A DNA stretch of 64,000 nt from Pseudonocardia alni (GTDB lineage Bacteria > Actinomycetota > Actinomycetes > Mycobacteriales > Pseudonocardiaceae). Positions 38,926 to 48,960 of the stretch are shown piece after piece; the stretch's first letter is position 1; each line of letters begins with the position of its first letter. The position numbers were made by a program, and so were the translations under genes. Under the pieces are notes generated by a model. The model worked only from the letters and a program-made list of their open reading frames with translations. It made no database searches and was not told the origin of the DNA. The DNA lies in contig NZ_PHUJ01000003.1 of the NCBI RefSeq assembly GCF_002813375.1, positions 1,240,001-1,304,000 on the forward strand, written 5' to 3'.

Positions 38926-40740
38926 ATGGCCGTCACCGTTGAGATGCCCGCCCTGGGCGAGAGTGTCACCGAGGGCACCGTCACCCGCTGGCTCAAGGCC
39001 GAGGGCGACACCGTCGAGGTCGACGAGCCGTTGCTCGAGGTCTCGACCGACAAGGTCGACACGGAGATCCCGTCGCCCGCCGCGGGCGTCCTGAAGCGCA
39101 TCATCGCGGGCGAGGACGACACGGTCGAGGTCGGCGGCGAGCTCGCCGTCATCGGCGACGCCGACGAGGCCGACGACGCCGGTTCGTCCGACTCCGACTC
39201 CTCCGGGAAGGCCGAGGAGCCCGCGGAGTCCGAGGCGGAGCCCGAGCCCGAGCCGGAGCAGGCCGAGGAGGAGGCCCCGGAGCCGTCCTCCGGTGGCTCG
39301 TCGTCCGGTGGGGGCTCCGGCACCCCGGTCACGATGCCCGAGCTCGGCGAGTCGGTCACCGAGGGCACCGTGACCCGCTGGCTCAAGCAGGTCGGCGACG
39401 CCGTCGAGGTCGACGAGCCGCTGCTCGAGGTCTCCACCGACAAGGTCGACACCGAGATCCCCTCGCCGGTCGCGGGCACCGTGCTCGAGCACACCGTCGC
39501 CGAGGACGAGACCGTCGAGGTCGGCGCGCAGCTGGCGCTGGTCGGCGACGGCTCCGCCGCCCCGGCGCAGGACGAGGCGCCGAAGCAGGAGAAGGCTCCG
39601 GAGGAGAAGAAGGAGGAGCCGAAGAAGGAGGCTCCGAAGGCCGAGCCGAAGCCGGAGCCGAAGGCCGAGCACCCCAAGGCCGAGGAGAAGCAGGAGAAGG
39701 CCCCGGCCGGCTCCGAGGACTCCCCTGCCGGGAAGATCGAGCCCTCCTCGAACGGCTCGGGTTCGGGTTCGGGTTCGGGCGAGAAGCCCTACGTGACCCC
39801 GCTGGTGCGCAAGCTGGCCCAGGAGCACGGCGTCGACCTCGACTCGGTCACCGGCTCCGGCGTCGGCGGCCGCATCCGCAAGCAGGACGTCCTCGCCGCC
39901 GCCGAGCAGGCGAAGGCCCCGGCGCAGGAGAAGCCGTCCGCCCCGGCGGCGCAGCCCGCCTCCGGTGGCGCGCCCCAGGAGCCGAAGGCCGTCCCGACCC
40001 GCGCGGACAACGCGCCGGAGCCGGGCACCACGGTCAAGCTCCCGCGCCTGCGCCAGGTCATCGCGCAGCGGATGAACGAGTCGCTCGCCACCTCGGCGCA
40101 GCTGACCACCGTCCAGGAGGTCGACCTCACCCGCATCGTCAAGCTGCGGAACCGGGTCAAGGAGGACTTCAAGCGTCGCGAGGGCGCCAACCTCACCTTC
40201 CTGGCGTTCATCGCCAAGGCGACCATCGAGGCGCTCAAGGCGTTCCCGTCGCTGAACGCCTCGATCTCCGAGGACAACAAGCAGGTCACCTACCACGGCT
40301 CGGTCCACATGGGCATCGCCGTGGACACACCGCGCGGCCTGCTCGTGCCGGTGATCAAGGACGCCGACGACCTGTCGCTGTCCGGGATCGCCAAGAAGAT
40401 CGCCGACGTCGCGGCCCGCACCCGCGACTCCAAGATCGGTCCGGACGAGCTGTCGGGCGGCACCTTCACGATCACGAACATCGGGTCCGCGGGCGCGCTG
40501 TTCGACACGCCGATCATCAACCAGCCCCAGGTCGCCATCCTGGGCACCGGCGCGATCTCGAAGGAGCCGAAGGTCGTCACCGGCCCCGAGGGTGACGACG
40601 TCATCGCCGTCCGCTCGGTCTGCTTCCTGCCGATGACCTACGACCACCGCCTGGTCGACGGCGCCGACGCCGGCCGCTTCCTGTCCGCGGTCAAGGCCCG
40701 GCTGGAGGAGGGCGCCTTCGAGGCCGAGCTCGGCCTGTAG
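38926..40740 (+). CDS. sucB: 2-oxoglutarate/pyruvate dehydrogenase E2 (dihydrolipoyl acyltransferase)
   Basis: A 604-aa E2 core. Two nearly identical lipoyl domains carry lysines Lys43 and Lys173 in [15 protein letters not shown] peripheral-subunit-binding domain (about 286-322) begins [16 protein letters not shown]. The catalytic acyltransferase domain (about 365-604) ends with [13 protein letters not shown], where His574 and Asp578 form the active site. Linkers are acidic (Glu/Pro/Ser, about 80-125), Lys/Glu/Pro-rich (about 215-265) and a GSGSGSG run before the binding domain. Corresponds to Rv2215, which in mycobacteria is the PDH E2, so the true complex is uncertain. Confidence 0.95.
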   Translation: MAVTVEMPALGESVTEGTVTRWLKAEGDTVEVDEPLLEVSTDKVDTEIPSPAAGVLKRIIAGEDDTVEVGGELAVIGDADEADDAGSSDSDSSGKAEEPAESEAEPEPEPEQAEEEAPEPSSGGSSSGGGSGTPVTMPELGESVTEGTVTRWLKQVGDAVEVDEPLLEVSTDKVDTEIPSPVAGTVLEHTVAEDETVEVGAQLALVGDGSAAPAQDEAPKQEKAPEEKKEEPKKEAPKAEPKPEPKAEHPKAEEKQEKAPAGSEDSPAGKIEPSSNGSGSGSGSGEKPYVTPLVRKLAQEHGVDLDSVTGSGVGGRIRKQDVLAAAEQAKAPAQEKPSAPAAQPASGGAPQEPKAVPTRADNAPEPGTTVKLPRLRQVIAQRMNESLATSAQLTTVQEVDLTRIVKLRNRVKEDFKRREGANLTFLAFIAKATIEALKAFPSLNASISEDNKQVTYHGSVHMGIAVDTPRGLLVPVIKDADDLSLSGIAKKIADVAARTRDSKIGPDELSGGTFTITNIGSAGALFDTPIINQPQVAILGTGAISKEPKVVTGPEGDDVIAVRSVCFLPMTYDHRLVDGADAGRFLSAVKARLEEGAFEAELGL

Positions 40741-40757
40741 GCACTCCCCGCGACACA

Positions 40758-40794
40758 CGGCGGCCCGTCCCGGTTCCCCCGGGGCGGGCCGCCG
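40758..40794 (+). terminator. Terminator of lpdA-sucB unit
   Basis: A 16-bp stem with a single G-T pair (CGGCGGCCCGTCCCGG with CCGGGGCGGGCCGCCG) and a 5-base loop, 17 bases after the sucB stop. Confidence 0.8.
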
Positions 40795-40879
40795 TCGTCA
40801 CCGGTCCGGGTGAGCGGGTGACGATGGTCGCGGCATGTCCGGCTCGCGCGTCCGCCCGGGACCGGGAAGGATCGCGGCC

Positions 40880-41770
40880 GTGCGAGTCGTCGTGGCCGGT
40901 TCGTCCGGACTGATCGGAACAGCCCTGGTCGCCCATCTGCGGGGCGCGGGGCACGAGGTGCTGCGCCTGGTGCGGCGCACCCCCGCCGCCCCTGACGAGC
41001 GCGGCTGGGACCCGCCCGCCGGCACCGTCCAGGACGGCACCCTCGACGGCGTCGACGCGGTGGTGAACCTCAACGGCGCCGGCATCGCCGACCGGCCGTG
41101 GACCGGCGCCCGCAAGCAGCTGATCCGCGACTCGCGCAACGTCCCGACCGACGTCCTCGCCGAGGCCGTGGCCCGGCACAAGGTCCCGGTGCTGGTCAGC
41201 GGCTCGGCCGTCGGCTACTACGGCGACACCGGCCAGGTCGTCGTCGACGAGTCCGCGCCGTCGGGCTCGGGGTTCCTCGCCGACGTGTGCCGGGACTGGG
41301 AGGCCGCCGCCGCCCCCGCCGTGGACGCCGGCGCCCGGGTGGTGCTCGTCCGCACCGGCCTGGTCCTGTCCCCCTCCGGTGGGCTGCTCGCGATGCTGCG
41401 CCCGCTGTTCAAGGGGTTCCTCGGCGGGCGGATCGGCAGGGGCACCCAGTTCATGCCGTGGGTCTCCCTCGACGACCAGGTCGCGGCGATCCGGTTCGCC
41501 GTCGAGACCGAGGCGCTGTCCGGACCGGCGAACGTGACCGGCCCGGTGCCGGTCACCAACGCCGAGTTCACCAAGGAGATGGCCGCGGCGGTCGGGCGGC
41601 CCGCGCCGTTCCCGGTGCCCGGCCCGGTGGTCTCCACCGTGCTCGGCGAGATGGGCCGCGAGATGCTGCTCGGCGGCCAGCGGGCGGTGCCTGCGGCGCT
41701 GCTCGAGGCCGGGTTCCAGTTCCGCCACCACACCGTCGGCGACGCGCTCTCGGCCGCGGTCGGGTCATGA
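40880..41770 (+). CDS. TIGR01777-family NAD(P)-dependent epimerase-like protein
   Basis: A 296-aa extended SDR (YfcH/SulA-like). The motifs are VVVAGSSGLIGTAL (Rossmann), NLNGAGIADRPWT, SGSAVGYYGDTG (catalytic Tyr region) and the C-terminal DUF1731 part (PVPGPVVSTVLGEMGREMLLGGQ). No member has a firm substrate. It is Rv2216 by position. The GTG at 40880 has GGGAAGG upstream. Its stop overlaps the start of the next gene by 4 bases. Confidence 0.9.
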   Translation: MRVVVAGSSGLIGTALVAHLRGAGHEVLRLVRRTPAAPDERGWDPPAGTVQDGTLDGVDAVVNLNGAGIADRPWTGARKQLIRDSRNVPTDVLAEAVARHKVPVLVSGSAVGYYGDTGQVVVDESAPSGSGFLADVCRDWEAAAAPAVDAGARVVLVRTGLVLSPSGGLLAMLRPLFKGFLGGRIGRGTQFMPWVSLDDQVAAIRFAVETEALSGPANVTGPVPVTNAEFTKEMAAAVGRPAPFPVPGPVVSTVLGEMGREMLLGGQRAVPAALLEAGFQFRHHTVGDALSAAVGS

Positions 41771-43032
41771 CCCCGTCCGACGTCGACGTCCTGGTGGTCG
41801 GGGCGGGCCTGTCCGGCCTGCGCGCGGCCACCGTGCTGCACCGGCACAGGCTGACCGTGCGCGTGCTGGAGTCCGCCGACCGGGTCGGCGGGCGGATGGC
41901 GACCGACGTCGTCGACGGGTTCCGCTGCGACCGCGGGTTCCAGGTGCTCAACACCTCCTACCCGGCACTGCACGCCGCGCTCGCCCCGCACGGGCTCGAC
42001 ACCCTGGCCGCGCGGCCCTTCGAGCCCGGTGCCGCCATCCGGGCCGGCGACGGCGAACTGCACCGCTTCGTCAACCCGCTGCGCCGCCCCGCATCCGCCC
42101 CGGCCACCGCGCTGGACGACCTGTTCGGCCCGATCGAGAAGGCCAAGCTCGTCGCGTGGACGGCGAAGGTGCTGGCCTCGCCGCCGTCGCGGACCGCGAC
42201 GCTGGTCGACTCCTCCGCCGCCCGCGACCTCGACGCCGCCGGGCTCGGCGGCGCGGTCACCGACCGGTTCCTGCGCCCCTTCCTGTCCGGGGTGCTCGCC
42301 GAGACCGCGCTGGAGACCTCGGCCGCGTTCGTGCGGCTGGTGTGGCGCAGCTTCGCCCTCGGCACGATCGTCGTGCCCGACGACGGCATGGAGGCGCTGC
42401 CCCGGCGCCTGGCCGCGGCCCTGCCCGAGGGCACCGTGACGCTCGGGACGCGGGTGCACGCCGTGCGCGGCGGGCCCGCCCCCGCCCTGGACACCGACGA
42501 CGGCACCCTGTCCGCACGGGCGGTCGTCGTCGCGGCGGACCCGAGGACGGCCGCCGCGCTGCTCCCCGGGGTCGCCGAGCCGCGGATGAACGCGCTGACC
42601 ACGTTCTTCCACGTCCCGCCGCAGGCCCCGACGGCCTCCCCGCTGCTGCACCTGGACGGCACCGGCGGGCCGGTCGTCAACACGATGGTGATGACCGCGG
42701 CCGCGCCCGGCTACTCCGCCGACGGGCGCCCGCTGGTGGCGTCCTCGATCGTCGGGACCCCGGGGTCCACCGGGGCCGACGAGCCCGCGGTGCGCCGCGA
42801 GCTGGCCCGGATCTGGGGTGTCGGCACCGACGACTGGGCGCACCTGCACACCGCGCAGGTCGACGAGGCGCTGCCGCTGTTCGAGGCGGGGCGCCCGGTG
42901 CGCCGCGACGTCGACCTCGGCGAGAACCTGTTCGTCGCGGGCGACCACCGCGACACCCCGTCCACCCAGGGGGCGCTGGTCAGCGGCCGCCGGGCCGCGC
43001 AGGCCGTCCTCGCCCGGCTGGGCGCGGCGTAA
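41767..43032 (+). CDS. FAD-dependent amine/protoporphyrinogen-oxidase-like protein
   Basis: A 421-aa flavoprotein of the NAD(P)-binding-8 / amine oxidase class. The N-terminal FAD motif [15 protein letters not shown] is followed by [11 protein letters not shown], and the C-terminal FAD-contact region reads [24 protein letters not shown]. It resembles phytoene-desaturase- and protoporphyrinogen-oxidase-like proteins but lacks features that would fix a substrate. ATG overlaps the upstream stop (ATGA), and it runs straight into lipB (10-base gap). Confidence 0.86.
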   Translation: MTPSDVDVLVVGAGLSGLRAATVLHRHRLTVRVLESADRVGGRMATDVVDGFRCDRGFQVLNTSYPALHAALAPHGLDTLAARPFEPGAAIRAGDGELHRFVNPLRRPASAPATALDDLFGPIEKAKLVAWTAKVLASPPSRTATLVDSSAARDLDAAGLGGAVTDRFLRPFLSGVLAETALETSAAFVRLVWRSFALGTIVVPDDGMEALPRRLAAALPEGTVTLGTRVHAVRGGPAPALDTDDGTLSARAVVVAADPRTAAALLPGVAEPRMNALTTFFHVPPQAPTASPLLHLDGTGGPVVNTMVMTAAAPGYSADGRPLVASSIVGTPGSTGADEPAVRRELARIWGVGTDDWAHLHTAQVDEALPLFEAGRPVRRDVDLGENLFVAGDHRDTPSTQGALVSGRRAAQAVLARLGAA

Positions 43033-43042
43033 GCTCGCCGCC

Positions 43043-43765
43043 ATGCCCGCACCGCATCTGTCCTGCCGCGCCGGAACCGACGACGTCCGGGTCGACCGGC
43101 TCGGGCGCGTGGAGTACCAGGCGGCGTGGGACACCCAGAAGGCGCACGCCGAGGCCCGCAAGGACGGCGGGCCGGACGTGCTGATGCTGCTGGAGCACCC
43201 GCCCGTCTACACCGCGGGGCGGCGCACCCGGCCGGAGGACCGGCCCACCGACGGCACCCCGGTCGTCGACGTCGACCGCGGCGGGCGCATCACCTGGCAC
43301 GGGCCGGGGCAGCTCGTCGGCTACCCGATCGTCGCCCTCGGTGAGCCGATGGACGTCGTGGACTACGTCCGCCGCCTGGAGGAGGCCCTCATCCGGGTCT
43401 GTCACGATCTCGGCGTGACGAGCGCGGGCCGGGTCGAGGGGCGCTCCGGCGTCTGGCTGCCCGCGCAGGGCTTCACCCCCGAGCGGAAGGTCGCCGCGAT
43501 CGGCGTCCGGATCGCCGGCGGGGTCACCCAGCACGGATTCGCGATCAACTGCGACGCCGACCTGGGCGACTTCGGGAAGATCGTGCCGTGCGGGATCGCC
43601 GACGCCGGCGTCACCACCCTGACCGCGGAGCTGGACCGGGAGGTGACCGTCGACGAGGTCGCCGGCCCGGCGGCCGCCGCCGTGCTGGACGCGCTCGACG
43701 GCCGGCTGCCGGTGGCCGAGCACCCGGTCGTCCGTCAGGTCGACCTGATGTCCGGCCTGGGCTGA
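43043..43765 (+). CDS. lipB: Lipoyl(octanoyl) transferase
   Basis: A 240-aa enzyme moving octanoate from acyl carrier protein to lipoyl domains. The family blocks are [32 protein letters not shown] and the active-site pair Lys149 ([10 protein letters not shown]) and Cys183 (KIVPCGI). The octanoylated targets in this window are SucB and, elsewhere, GcvH. Matches Rv2217. Confidence 0.95.
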   Translation: MPAPHLSCRAGTDDVRVDRLGRVEYQAAWDTQKAHAEARKDGGPDVLMLLEHPPVYTAGRRTRPEDRPTDGTPVVDVDRGGRITWHGPGQLVGYPIVALGEPMDVVDYVRRLEEALIRVCHDLGVTSAGRVEGRSGVWLPAQGFTPERKVAAIGVRIAGGVTQHGFAINCDADLGDFGKIVPCGIADAGVTTLTAELDREVTVDEVAGPAAAAVLDALDGRLPVAEHPVVRQVDLMSGLG

Positions 43766-43783
43766 TCCCCCGGCCCCGGTGCC

Positions 43784-44716
43784 TCAGGCGAGCTGGGGCA
43801 CCACCGTCGCGGCGAAGTCCTCGATGTGGGCGAGGTCGGACAGGTCGAGGACCTGCAGGTAGACCCGGGTCGTGCCGGTGACCTCGGCCCACCGGCCGAG
43901 CCGGTCGACGATCTCGCCGGGGGTGCCGGCGAGGCTGCTCGCGCGGACCTCGGCGGCGTCGCGGCCCACCGCGGCCGCGCGGCGGTCGACCTCCGAGTCG
44001 TCCTTGCCCAGGCACAGCATCTGCGCCACCGAGTACGTGAGCGAGCCCGGGTCGCGCCCGGCGGCGGTGCACGCGTCGCGAACCCGGCCGAACTGCGCGG
44101 CGACGGCCTCGGGCTGCTGGAACGGCACGTTGAACTCGGTGGCGAACCGGGCGGCCAGCGCCGGGGTCTTCCTTTTCCCCATCCCGCCGACGATCACCGG
44201 CGGCGCGTCCTGCACCGGGCGCGGCAGCGCCGGGGAGTCGGTGACGGTGTAGTGCCGTCCCTGGTGGGTGAAGCGCCCGCCGAGCGGGGTCGCCCACAGC
44301 CCGGTGAGGATCTCCAGCTGCTCGGTGAGGATCTCGAAGCGCTCGGCCAGCGGCGGGAACGGGATGCCCAGCGCCCGGTGCTCGGCCTCGAACCAGCCCG
44401 AGCCGAGCCCGACCTCGACGCGGCCGCCGGACATGTCGTCGGCCTGCGCGACGGCGACGGCGAGCGGCCCGGGCAGCCGGAACGTCGCGCTGGTGACCAG
44501 GGTGCCGAGCCGGATGCGCTCGGTCTCGCGGCCGAGCGCGGCGAGGGTCACCCACGCATCGGTCGGGCCGGGGACGCCGCTGCCGTCGCCCATCGCGAGG
44601 AAGTGGTCGGAGCGGAAGAACGCGTCGTAGCCGGCGTCCTGCGTGGTGCGGGCGACCCGCAGGAGGTCGGTGTAGCGGGCGCCCTGCTGGGGCTCGGTGA
44701 AGATCCGGAAGTCCAC
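43784..44716 (-). CDS. LLM-class F420-dependent oxidoreductase
   Basis: A 310-aa luciferase-like TIM-barrel protein. Typical features are FFRSDHFLAMGDG, RIRLGTLVTSATFRLPGPLAV, GGRVEVGLGSGWFEAEHRALG and IVGGMGKRKTPALAARFA, the last close to the TIGR03560 F420-linked group. Cofactor F420 rather than FMN is inferred from subfamily resemblance. Substrate is unknown. It interrupts lipB and the SDR-lipA pair on the opposite strand. Confidence 0.88.
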   Translation of the reverse strand: MDFRIFTEPQQGARYTDLLRVARTTQDAGYDAFFRSDHFLAMGDGSGVPGPTDAWVTLAALGRETERIRLGTLVTSATFRLPGPLAVAVAQADDMSGGRVEVGLGSGWFEAEHRALGIPFPPLAERFEILTEQLEILTGLWATPLGGRFTHQGRHYTVTDSPALPRPVQDAPPVIVGGMGKRKTPALAARFATEFNVPFQQPEAVAAQFGRVRDACTAAGRDPGSLTYSVAQMLCLGKDDSEVDRRAAAVGRDAAEVRASSLAGTPGEIVDRLGRWAEVTGTTRVYLQVLDLSDLAHIEDFAATVVPQLA

Positions 44717-44801
44717 GGGTCGCGAGGCTAGCCGCACCGGCCCGCCCGCGCCGCCCGACCACCGGCGGCGGCCGCGGGGGCCCGCTCGCTACGGTCGCGT
44801 C

Positions 44802-45722
44802 GTGCACCCGCTCCCCGACCAGACCGGCCGGACCGTCGTCGTCACCGGCACGACCTCCGGGCTCGGTCTCGCGCTGTCCACCGCGTTGGCCCGGGCCGGG
44901 GCCCGGGTGCTGATGACCGCCCGCGACGTGACCCGCGGCCGCGCCGCGGTGCGCGGGGCCGGTGGTGAGCTGGTGCTGCTGGACCTCGCCGACCTCGGCT
45001 CGGTGCGGGCCGCGGCGGCGGAGATCCGGGAGCGCACCGGGGACCGGGTGGACGTGCTCGTCAACAACGCGGGCGTCGCGATGGGCCCGCGTGCGGACAC
45101 CGCGGACGGTTTCGAGCTGCAGATCGGCACCAACCACCTCGGGCCGGCCGCTCTGACCTGGCTGCTGATGCCCGCGCTGCGGGCCGCCGGCGACCCGGAG
45201 CGGCCCTCGCGGGTCGTCACGACGTCCAGCCTCGGCCACCGCACCGGCCGGCTCGACCCCGACGACCTGGGGTGGCGGCGCCGGCGCTGGTCCCCGAACG
45301 CGGCCTACGGCGCGTCGAAACTGGCGAACCTGCTGTTCGCCGCGGAGCTGGACCGGCGGCTGCGGCTGTCCGGGGACCCGGTGCTCTCGGTGGCTGCGCA
45401 CCCGGGGATGACCGAGTCGTCGCTGCTCGCGAACTCCTTGCGGCGGGGCGCGACGCTGCAGGCGCGGCTGTTCGCCCCGTGGGAGCGCTGGCTCACCTCG
45501 CCGGTGTCCGAGGGTGTCGGGCCGCAGCTCGCCGCGGCGACGGGGCCGGTCCACGGCGGCGACTACCTGGGCCCCACCGGGCTCGGGGAGACCCGCGGCC
45601 CTGCCGGTCCGGCACGGCGCTCGGCGGCCGCCCAGGACCCGGTGCTCGCGGGCAGGTTGTGGCAGGTCACGGCCGCCGCGACCGGCATCACACCGGACCC
45701 CGGGCGTAGGCTGGACGCGTGA
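44802..45722 (+). CDS. Short-chain dehydrogenase/reductase
   Basis: A 306-aa classical SDR of the retinol-dehydrogenase/WW-domain-oxidoreductase-like type. The motifs are TGTTSGLG (cofactor), ARD at the end of strand 2 (basic residue suggests NADP(H)), NNAGVA, the catalytic serine in TTSSLGH and YGASK. Substrate is unknown. Its stop overlaps the lipA GTG by 4 bases, so the two are co-translated; a metabolic link is not obvious. Confidence 0.88.
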   Translation: MHPLPDQTGRTVVVTGTTSGLGLALSTALARAGARVLMTARDVTRGRAAVRGAGGELVLLDLADLGSVRAAAAEIRERTGDRVDVLVNNAGVAMGPRADTADGFELQIGTNHLGPAALTWLLMPALRAAGDPERPSRVVTTSSLGHRTGRLDPDDLGWRRRRWSPNAAYGASKLANLLFAAELDRRLRLSGDPVLSVAAHPGMTESSLLANSLRRGATLQARLFAPWERWLTSPVSEGVGPQLAAATGPVHGGDYLGPTGLGETRGPAGPARRSAAAQDPVLAGRLWQVTAAATGITPDPGRRLDA

Positions 45723-46723
45723 CCATCGCACCCGAAGGCCGCAAGCTCCTCCGCCTCGAGGTCCGCAACAGCGAGACCCCGATCGAGCGCAAGCCGTCCT
45801 GGATCCGCACCCGCGCCAAGACCGGTCCGCAGTACACCGAACTGAAGGGGCTCGTCCGGTCGGGCGGCCTGCACACGGTGTGCGAGGAGGCCGGTTGCCC
45901 CAACATCTACGAGTGCTGGGAGGACCGGGAGGCGACGTTCCTCATCGGTGGGGAGCAGTGCACCCGTCGCTGCGACTTCTGCCAGATCGACACCGGCAAG
46001 CCGGCCGACCTGGACACCGACGAACCGCGCCGGGTGGCGGAGTCGGTGCAGCAGATGGGGCTGCGCTACTCCACCGTCACCGGCGTCGCGCGCGACGACC
46101 TCGACGACGGCGGCTCCTGGCTCTACGCCGAGACCGTCCGCAAGATCCACGAGCTGAACCCGGGCACCGGCGTCGAGCTGCTCGCCCCGGACTTCAACTC
46201 GATCGACGACCAGCTGACCCCGGTCTTCGAGTCGCGCCCCGAGGTGTTCGCGCACAACCTCGAGACCGTCCCGCGGATCTTCAAGCGGATCCGCCCGGCG
46301 TTCCGCTACGACCGGTCGCTGGAGGTCATCACCAAGGCCCGCGAGTTCGGTCTGGTCACCAAGTCGAACCTGATCCTCGGCATGGGCGAGACCCCCGACG
46401 AGGTCACCTCCGCGCTGCAGGACCTGCACGACGCGGGCTGCGAGATCATCACGATCACCCAGTACCTGCGCCCGACCAAGCGCCACCACCCGGTGGAGCG
46501 CTGGGTCAAGCCCGAGGAGTTCGTCGAGCACTCGACGGCCGCCGAGCAGATCGGTTTCGCCGGGGTGATGGCCGGGCCGCTGGTGCGCTCGTCCTACCGG
46601 GCCGGCCGGCTCTACGCCCAGACCGTGGCCCACCGCGGCGAGGAGCTCTCCCCCGCCCTGGCGCACCTGGCCGACTCCGGCCCGGCCGCGCAGGAGGCCA
46701 GCTCCCTGTTGGCACGCGGCTGA
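45719..46723 (+). CDS. lipA: Lipoyl synthase
   Basis: A 334-aa radical-SAM enzyme inserting two sulfurs into octanoyl chains. The SAM cluster is Cys81-x3-Cys85-x2-Cys88 (CTRRCDFC). The sacrificial auxiliary cluster is Cys55, Cys60 and Cys66 ([12 protein letters not shown]) plus the C-terminal RSSY serine. It completes lipoate made by LipB for SucB and GcvH. Matches Rv2218. Confidence 0.96.
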   Translation: MTIAPEGRKLLRLEVRNSETPIERKPSWIRTRAKTGPQYTELKGLVRSGGLHTVCEEAGCPNIYECWEDREATFLIGGEQCTRRCDFCQIDTGKPADLDTDEPRRVAESVQQMGLRYSTVTGVARDDLDDGGSWLYAETVRKIHELNPGTGVELLAPDFNSIDDQLTPVFESRPEVFAHNLETVPRIFKRIRPAFRYDRSLEVITKAREFGLVTKSNLILGMGETPDEVTSALQDLHDAGCEIITITQYLRPTKRHHPVERWVKPEEFVEHSTAAEQIGFAGVMAGPLVRSSYRAGRLYAQTVAHRGEELSPALAHLADSGPAAQEASSLLARG

Positions 46724-46768
46724 GACCTCCTCGCACCGTCGATCACCGGTCGGAAGTAGGCTGGTCAC

Positions 46769-47506
46769 ATGCCCGGCAAGCCCCGTAAGCCCTCGCCCGA
46801 AGAGAAGAAGGCGCTCAAGGCCCAGAAGAAGGCCGCGTCGAAGCAGCGTCGCCAGCAGATCTGGCAGGCGTTCCAGATGCAGCGCAAGGAGGACTCCCAG
46901 CTCCTCCCGATCATGATCGGCGTGTTCGTCGGGTCGATCGTGGTCGTCACGCTCATCGGGTGGCTGCTGGGCCTGGTCTGGTTCTTCGTGCCCTTCGGCA
47001 TCCTGATCGGCGCGCTGGCCGCGTTCAGCATCTTCGGTCGCCGCGTCCAGAAGTCGATCTACGTGAAGGCCGACGGGCAGCCGGGCGCCGCGGGCTGGGC
47101 GCTGGACAACATGCGCGGGCAGTGGCGGATCACCCAGGGCATCGCGGGCACCACCCACCTCGACGCGGTGCACCGGGTCATCGGGCGGCCCGGGATCATC
47201 TTCGTCGCCGAGGGGGCCCCGCACCGGGTGAAGACCCTGCTCGCACAGGAGAAGAAGCGCACCGCGCGGGTCGCCGGCAGCACCCCGATCTACGACGTGA
47301 TCGTGGGCAACGAGGAGGGCCAGGTCCCGCTCAAGGGCCTGCAGCGCCACCTCATGAAGCTGCCCCGCAACATCTCCGCCGCCGAGATGGACTCCCTGGA
47401 GGGCAAGCTCAACGCCCTCGGCAGCCGCTCGGCCGCGATGCCCAAGGGGCCGATGCCCCAGGGCGCCAAGATGCGCAGCATCCAGCGCACCGTCCGCCGC
47501 CGCTGA
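46769..47506 (+). CDS. DUF4191 membrane protein
   Basis: A 245-aa protein matching mycobacterial Rv2219. A Lys-rich N terminus (EEKKALKAQKKAASKQRR) is followed by two closely spaced transmembrane helices (near 47-90) and a basic cytoplasmic domain ending in KMRSIQRTVRRR. Function is unknown; its steady place beside lipA in actinobacteria suggests a conserved but undetermined role. It is the last gene before the accessory dehydratase block. Confidence 0.88.
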   Translation: MPGKPRKPSPEEKKALKAQKKAASKQRRQQIWQAFQMQRKEDSQLLPIMIGVFVGSIVVVTLIGWLLGLVWFFVPFGILIGALAAFSIFGRRVQKSIYVKADGQPGAAGWALDNMRGQWRITQGIAGTTHLDAVHRVIGRPGIIFVAEGAPHRVKTLLAQEKKRTARVAGSTPIYDVIVGNEEGQVPLKGLQRHLMKLPRNISAAEMDSLEGKLNALGSRSAAMPKGPMPQGAKMRSIQRTVRRR

Positions 47507-47531
47507 CCCCGCCGCCGACCGGGCGGCCGGG

Positions 47532-48320
47532 TCAGTCGGTGGGATCGCCGGACGCCGGCTCGCCGCGCAGATCCGCCAGGACGCAGTCGGCGCAGGTGCT
47601 GCCGCCGGGCACCCGGTAGTACAGGCAGCAGGACCGCCGCCGGAACGTCCAGGCGTGGTCCGGCGCCACCGGGGCCCGCCGCTCCCCCGTACCGGTCAGC
47701 CGGGGGTGCTCCAGCAGGTCCGCGGCGACGGCGGCGACGGCGTCCGCGGCGTCGGGGCGCTGGATGTCGAGCACCCGCTTCGCCCCCGCGACCGACGACG
47801 CGACGTTGCCCCACAGCACCGTCCCGGACACCCCGAAGCGCTCGCCCGCGATCTCCACGAGCGGGGTGAGCACGTCGTCGACCAGCGGGGCCAGCGCGTC
47901 CGGCGCCGGGAACGGGCAGCGCACCACCCGGGGCGGGTCGAGCGCGACGACGTCGCCCAGCGGCGTGGCCGACCACCACAGCGTCTCCGGCCGGAGGTCG
48001 ACCAGGACACCGTGCAGGGCCAGCGCCGCGACCGGCCCGGACAGCAGCTTCGCCGCGAGCCCCTGTACCGCGATCGACGCGGCGATCCGCCGGCCCAGCG
48101 GTGGCTCGGCCCCGAGCGCCACCCGGGTCCGTTCGACCCGGTCCAGCAGCGCGTCGGGAGCGAGGACGGCGGCGAACGGGCGGACCGACCGTCCGCCGGC
48201 CCGCTCCTCGGTGACGTCGAGCAGCTCGAAGAACGGCCCGACCGCCGCGAGCCCGGCCAGCACGTCGCTCACCGGCGGGGTGGCGGCCGTACGCGCGATG
48301 TCGACGTGCTCCGTGGTCAC
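47532..48320 (-). CDS. FhuF-like 2Fe-2S protein at end of dehydratase operon
   Basis: A 262-aa protein of the FhuF/siderophore-iron-reductase family. Its C terminus holds the cluster signature SCCLYYRVPGGSTCADC, the FhuF pattern C-C-x10-C-x2-C. The N-terminal 200 residues match the usual helical FhuF region. FhuF reduces ferric siderophores. Here the GTG overlaps the 72-aa gene's stop (GTGA), placing it in the dehydratase operon, so it may instead donate electrons to another partner, possibly inactive cobalamin; that is inference. Confidence 0.85.
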   Translation of the reverse strand: MTTEHVDIARTAATPPVSDVLAGLAAVGPFFELLDVTEERAGGRSVRPFAAVLAPDALLDRVERTRVALGAEPPLGRRIAASIAVQGLAAKLLSGPVAALALHGVLVDLRPETLWWSATPLGDVVALDPPRVVRCPFPAPDALAPLVDDVLTPLVEIAGERFGVSGTVLWGNVASSVAGAKRVLDIQRPDAADAVAAVAADLLEHPRLTGTGERRAPVAPDHAWTFRRRSCCLYYRVPGGSTCADCVLADLRGEPASGDPTD

Positions 48321-48535
48321 CGGGGAAGCCTCGCATCCCGGATCGTCCCGGTCGAGCCGTTCGTGAGGGTCCCGGCGACCGGTCCGACCCACAGCACCAC
48401 CCCCGCAGCAGCCACGACGGCGAGTGCCTGCGTCGCCGTCGACGACGCCACCAGTGCGGCGAGCACCGTCAGCCGGAGGAGGCCCCGCGCGGTCGCCCGT
48501 CCCGTCGCCGTCGCCACGGCCGGGAGGCGCGTCAC
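48317..48535 (-). CDS. Small membrane protein in dehydratase operon
   Basis: A 72-aa frame supported by GTGA overlaps at both ends, with the reactivase small subunit upstream and the FhuF-like gene downstream. It has a basic N terminus and two hydrophobic stretches (about 20-36 and 37-55), so it may be a membrane hairpin or anchor. No family is recognised. The coupling on both sides is the main evidence that it is translated. Confidence 0.6.
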   Translation of the reverse strand: MTRLPAVATATGRATARGLLRLTVLAALVASSTATQALAVVAAAGVVLWVGPVAGTLTNGSTGTIRDARLPR

Positions 48536-48960
48536 GGCCGGACACCGGCCGGCCCGGGCAGCGGCAGCCCGGTCACGATCCGGGCCGCCGCCGCGCCCGC
48601 CCGGCGCCCGTGCGGCCGGTCCCCGGCCCCCTCCGGGCCGGCCGGCGCGGACGGCCCCGGACCGGTTTCGGTGAAGGCGGGCCGGTCGGCGGGCAGCGTG
48701 GTGTGGTGCACGACCACGGAGCCGTCGGCGTCGATCCCGACGCCGACGTCGAGCCGGGACCGCTGCGCCGCCCGGTGGGCCAGCGCGACGACACCGTCGG
48801 GACCCCCGACGGCCCCCGGATCCGGCCAGGTCGTGACCGGGACGCCCTCCTCCTCGGCGCCGGCCAGCACCTCGCGCAGCACCGGGTCCGGGATGTCCGG
48901 GTGGTGCCCGACGACGACCGACGGCGGCTCCGGGGCCGACGCCGGGCCCGGGTGGCTCAT
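48532..48960 (-). CDS. Diol/glycerol dehydratase reactivase, small subunit
   Basis: A 142-aa protein of the DdrB/DhaG/PduH family. Its N-terminal core SVVVGHHPDIPDPVLREVLAG and VGVGIDADGSVVVHH fit the family fold, which is related to the beta domain of the dehydratase. With the large subunit it exchanges damaged cobalamin for fresh coenzyme using ATP. The C-terminal 35 residues are Pro/Gly/Arg-rich and look like an added tail. It overlaps its neighbours by 4 bases on each side. Confidence 0.82.
   Translation of the reverse strand: MSHPGPASAPEPPSVVVGHHPDIPDPVLREVLAGAEEEGVPVTTWPDPGAVGGPDGVVALAHRAAQRSRLDVGVGIDADGSVVVHHTTLPADRPAFTETGPGPSAPAGPEGAGDRPHGRRAGAAAARIVTGLPLPGPAGVRP

Noticed and set aside
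39180-39790. Repetitive Glu/Pro, Lys/Glu and Gly/Ser codon runs considered as a DNA repeat or CRISPR-like array
   Set aside because: They are in-frame linkers between the lipoyl, binding and catalytic domains of SucB.
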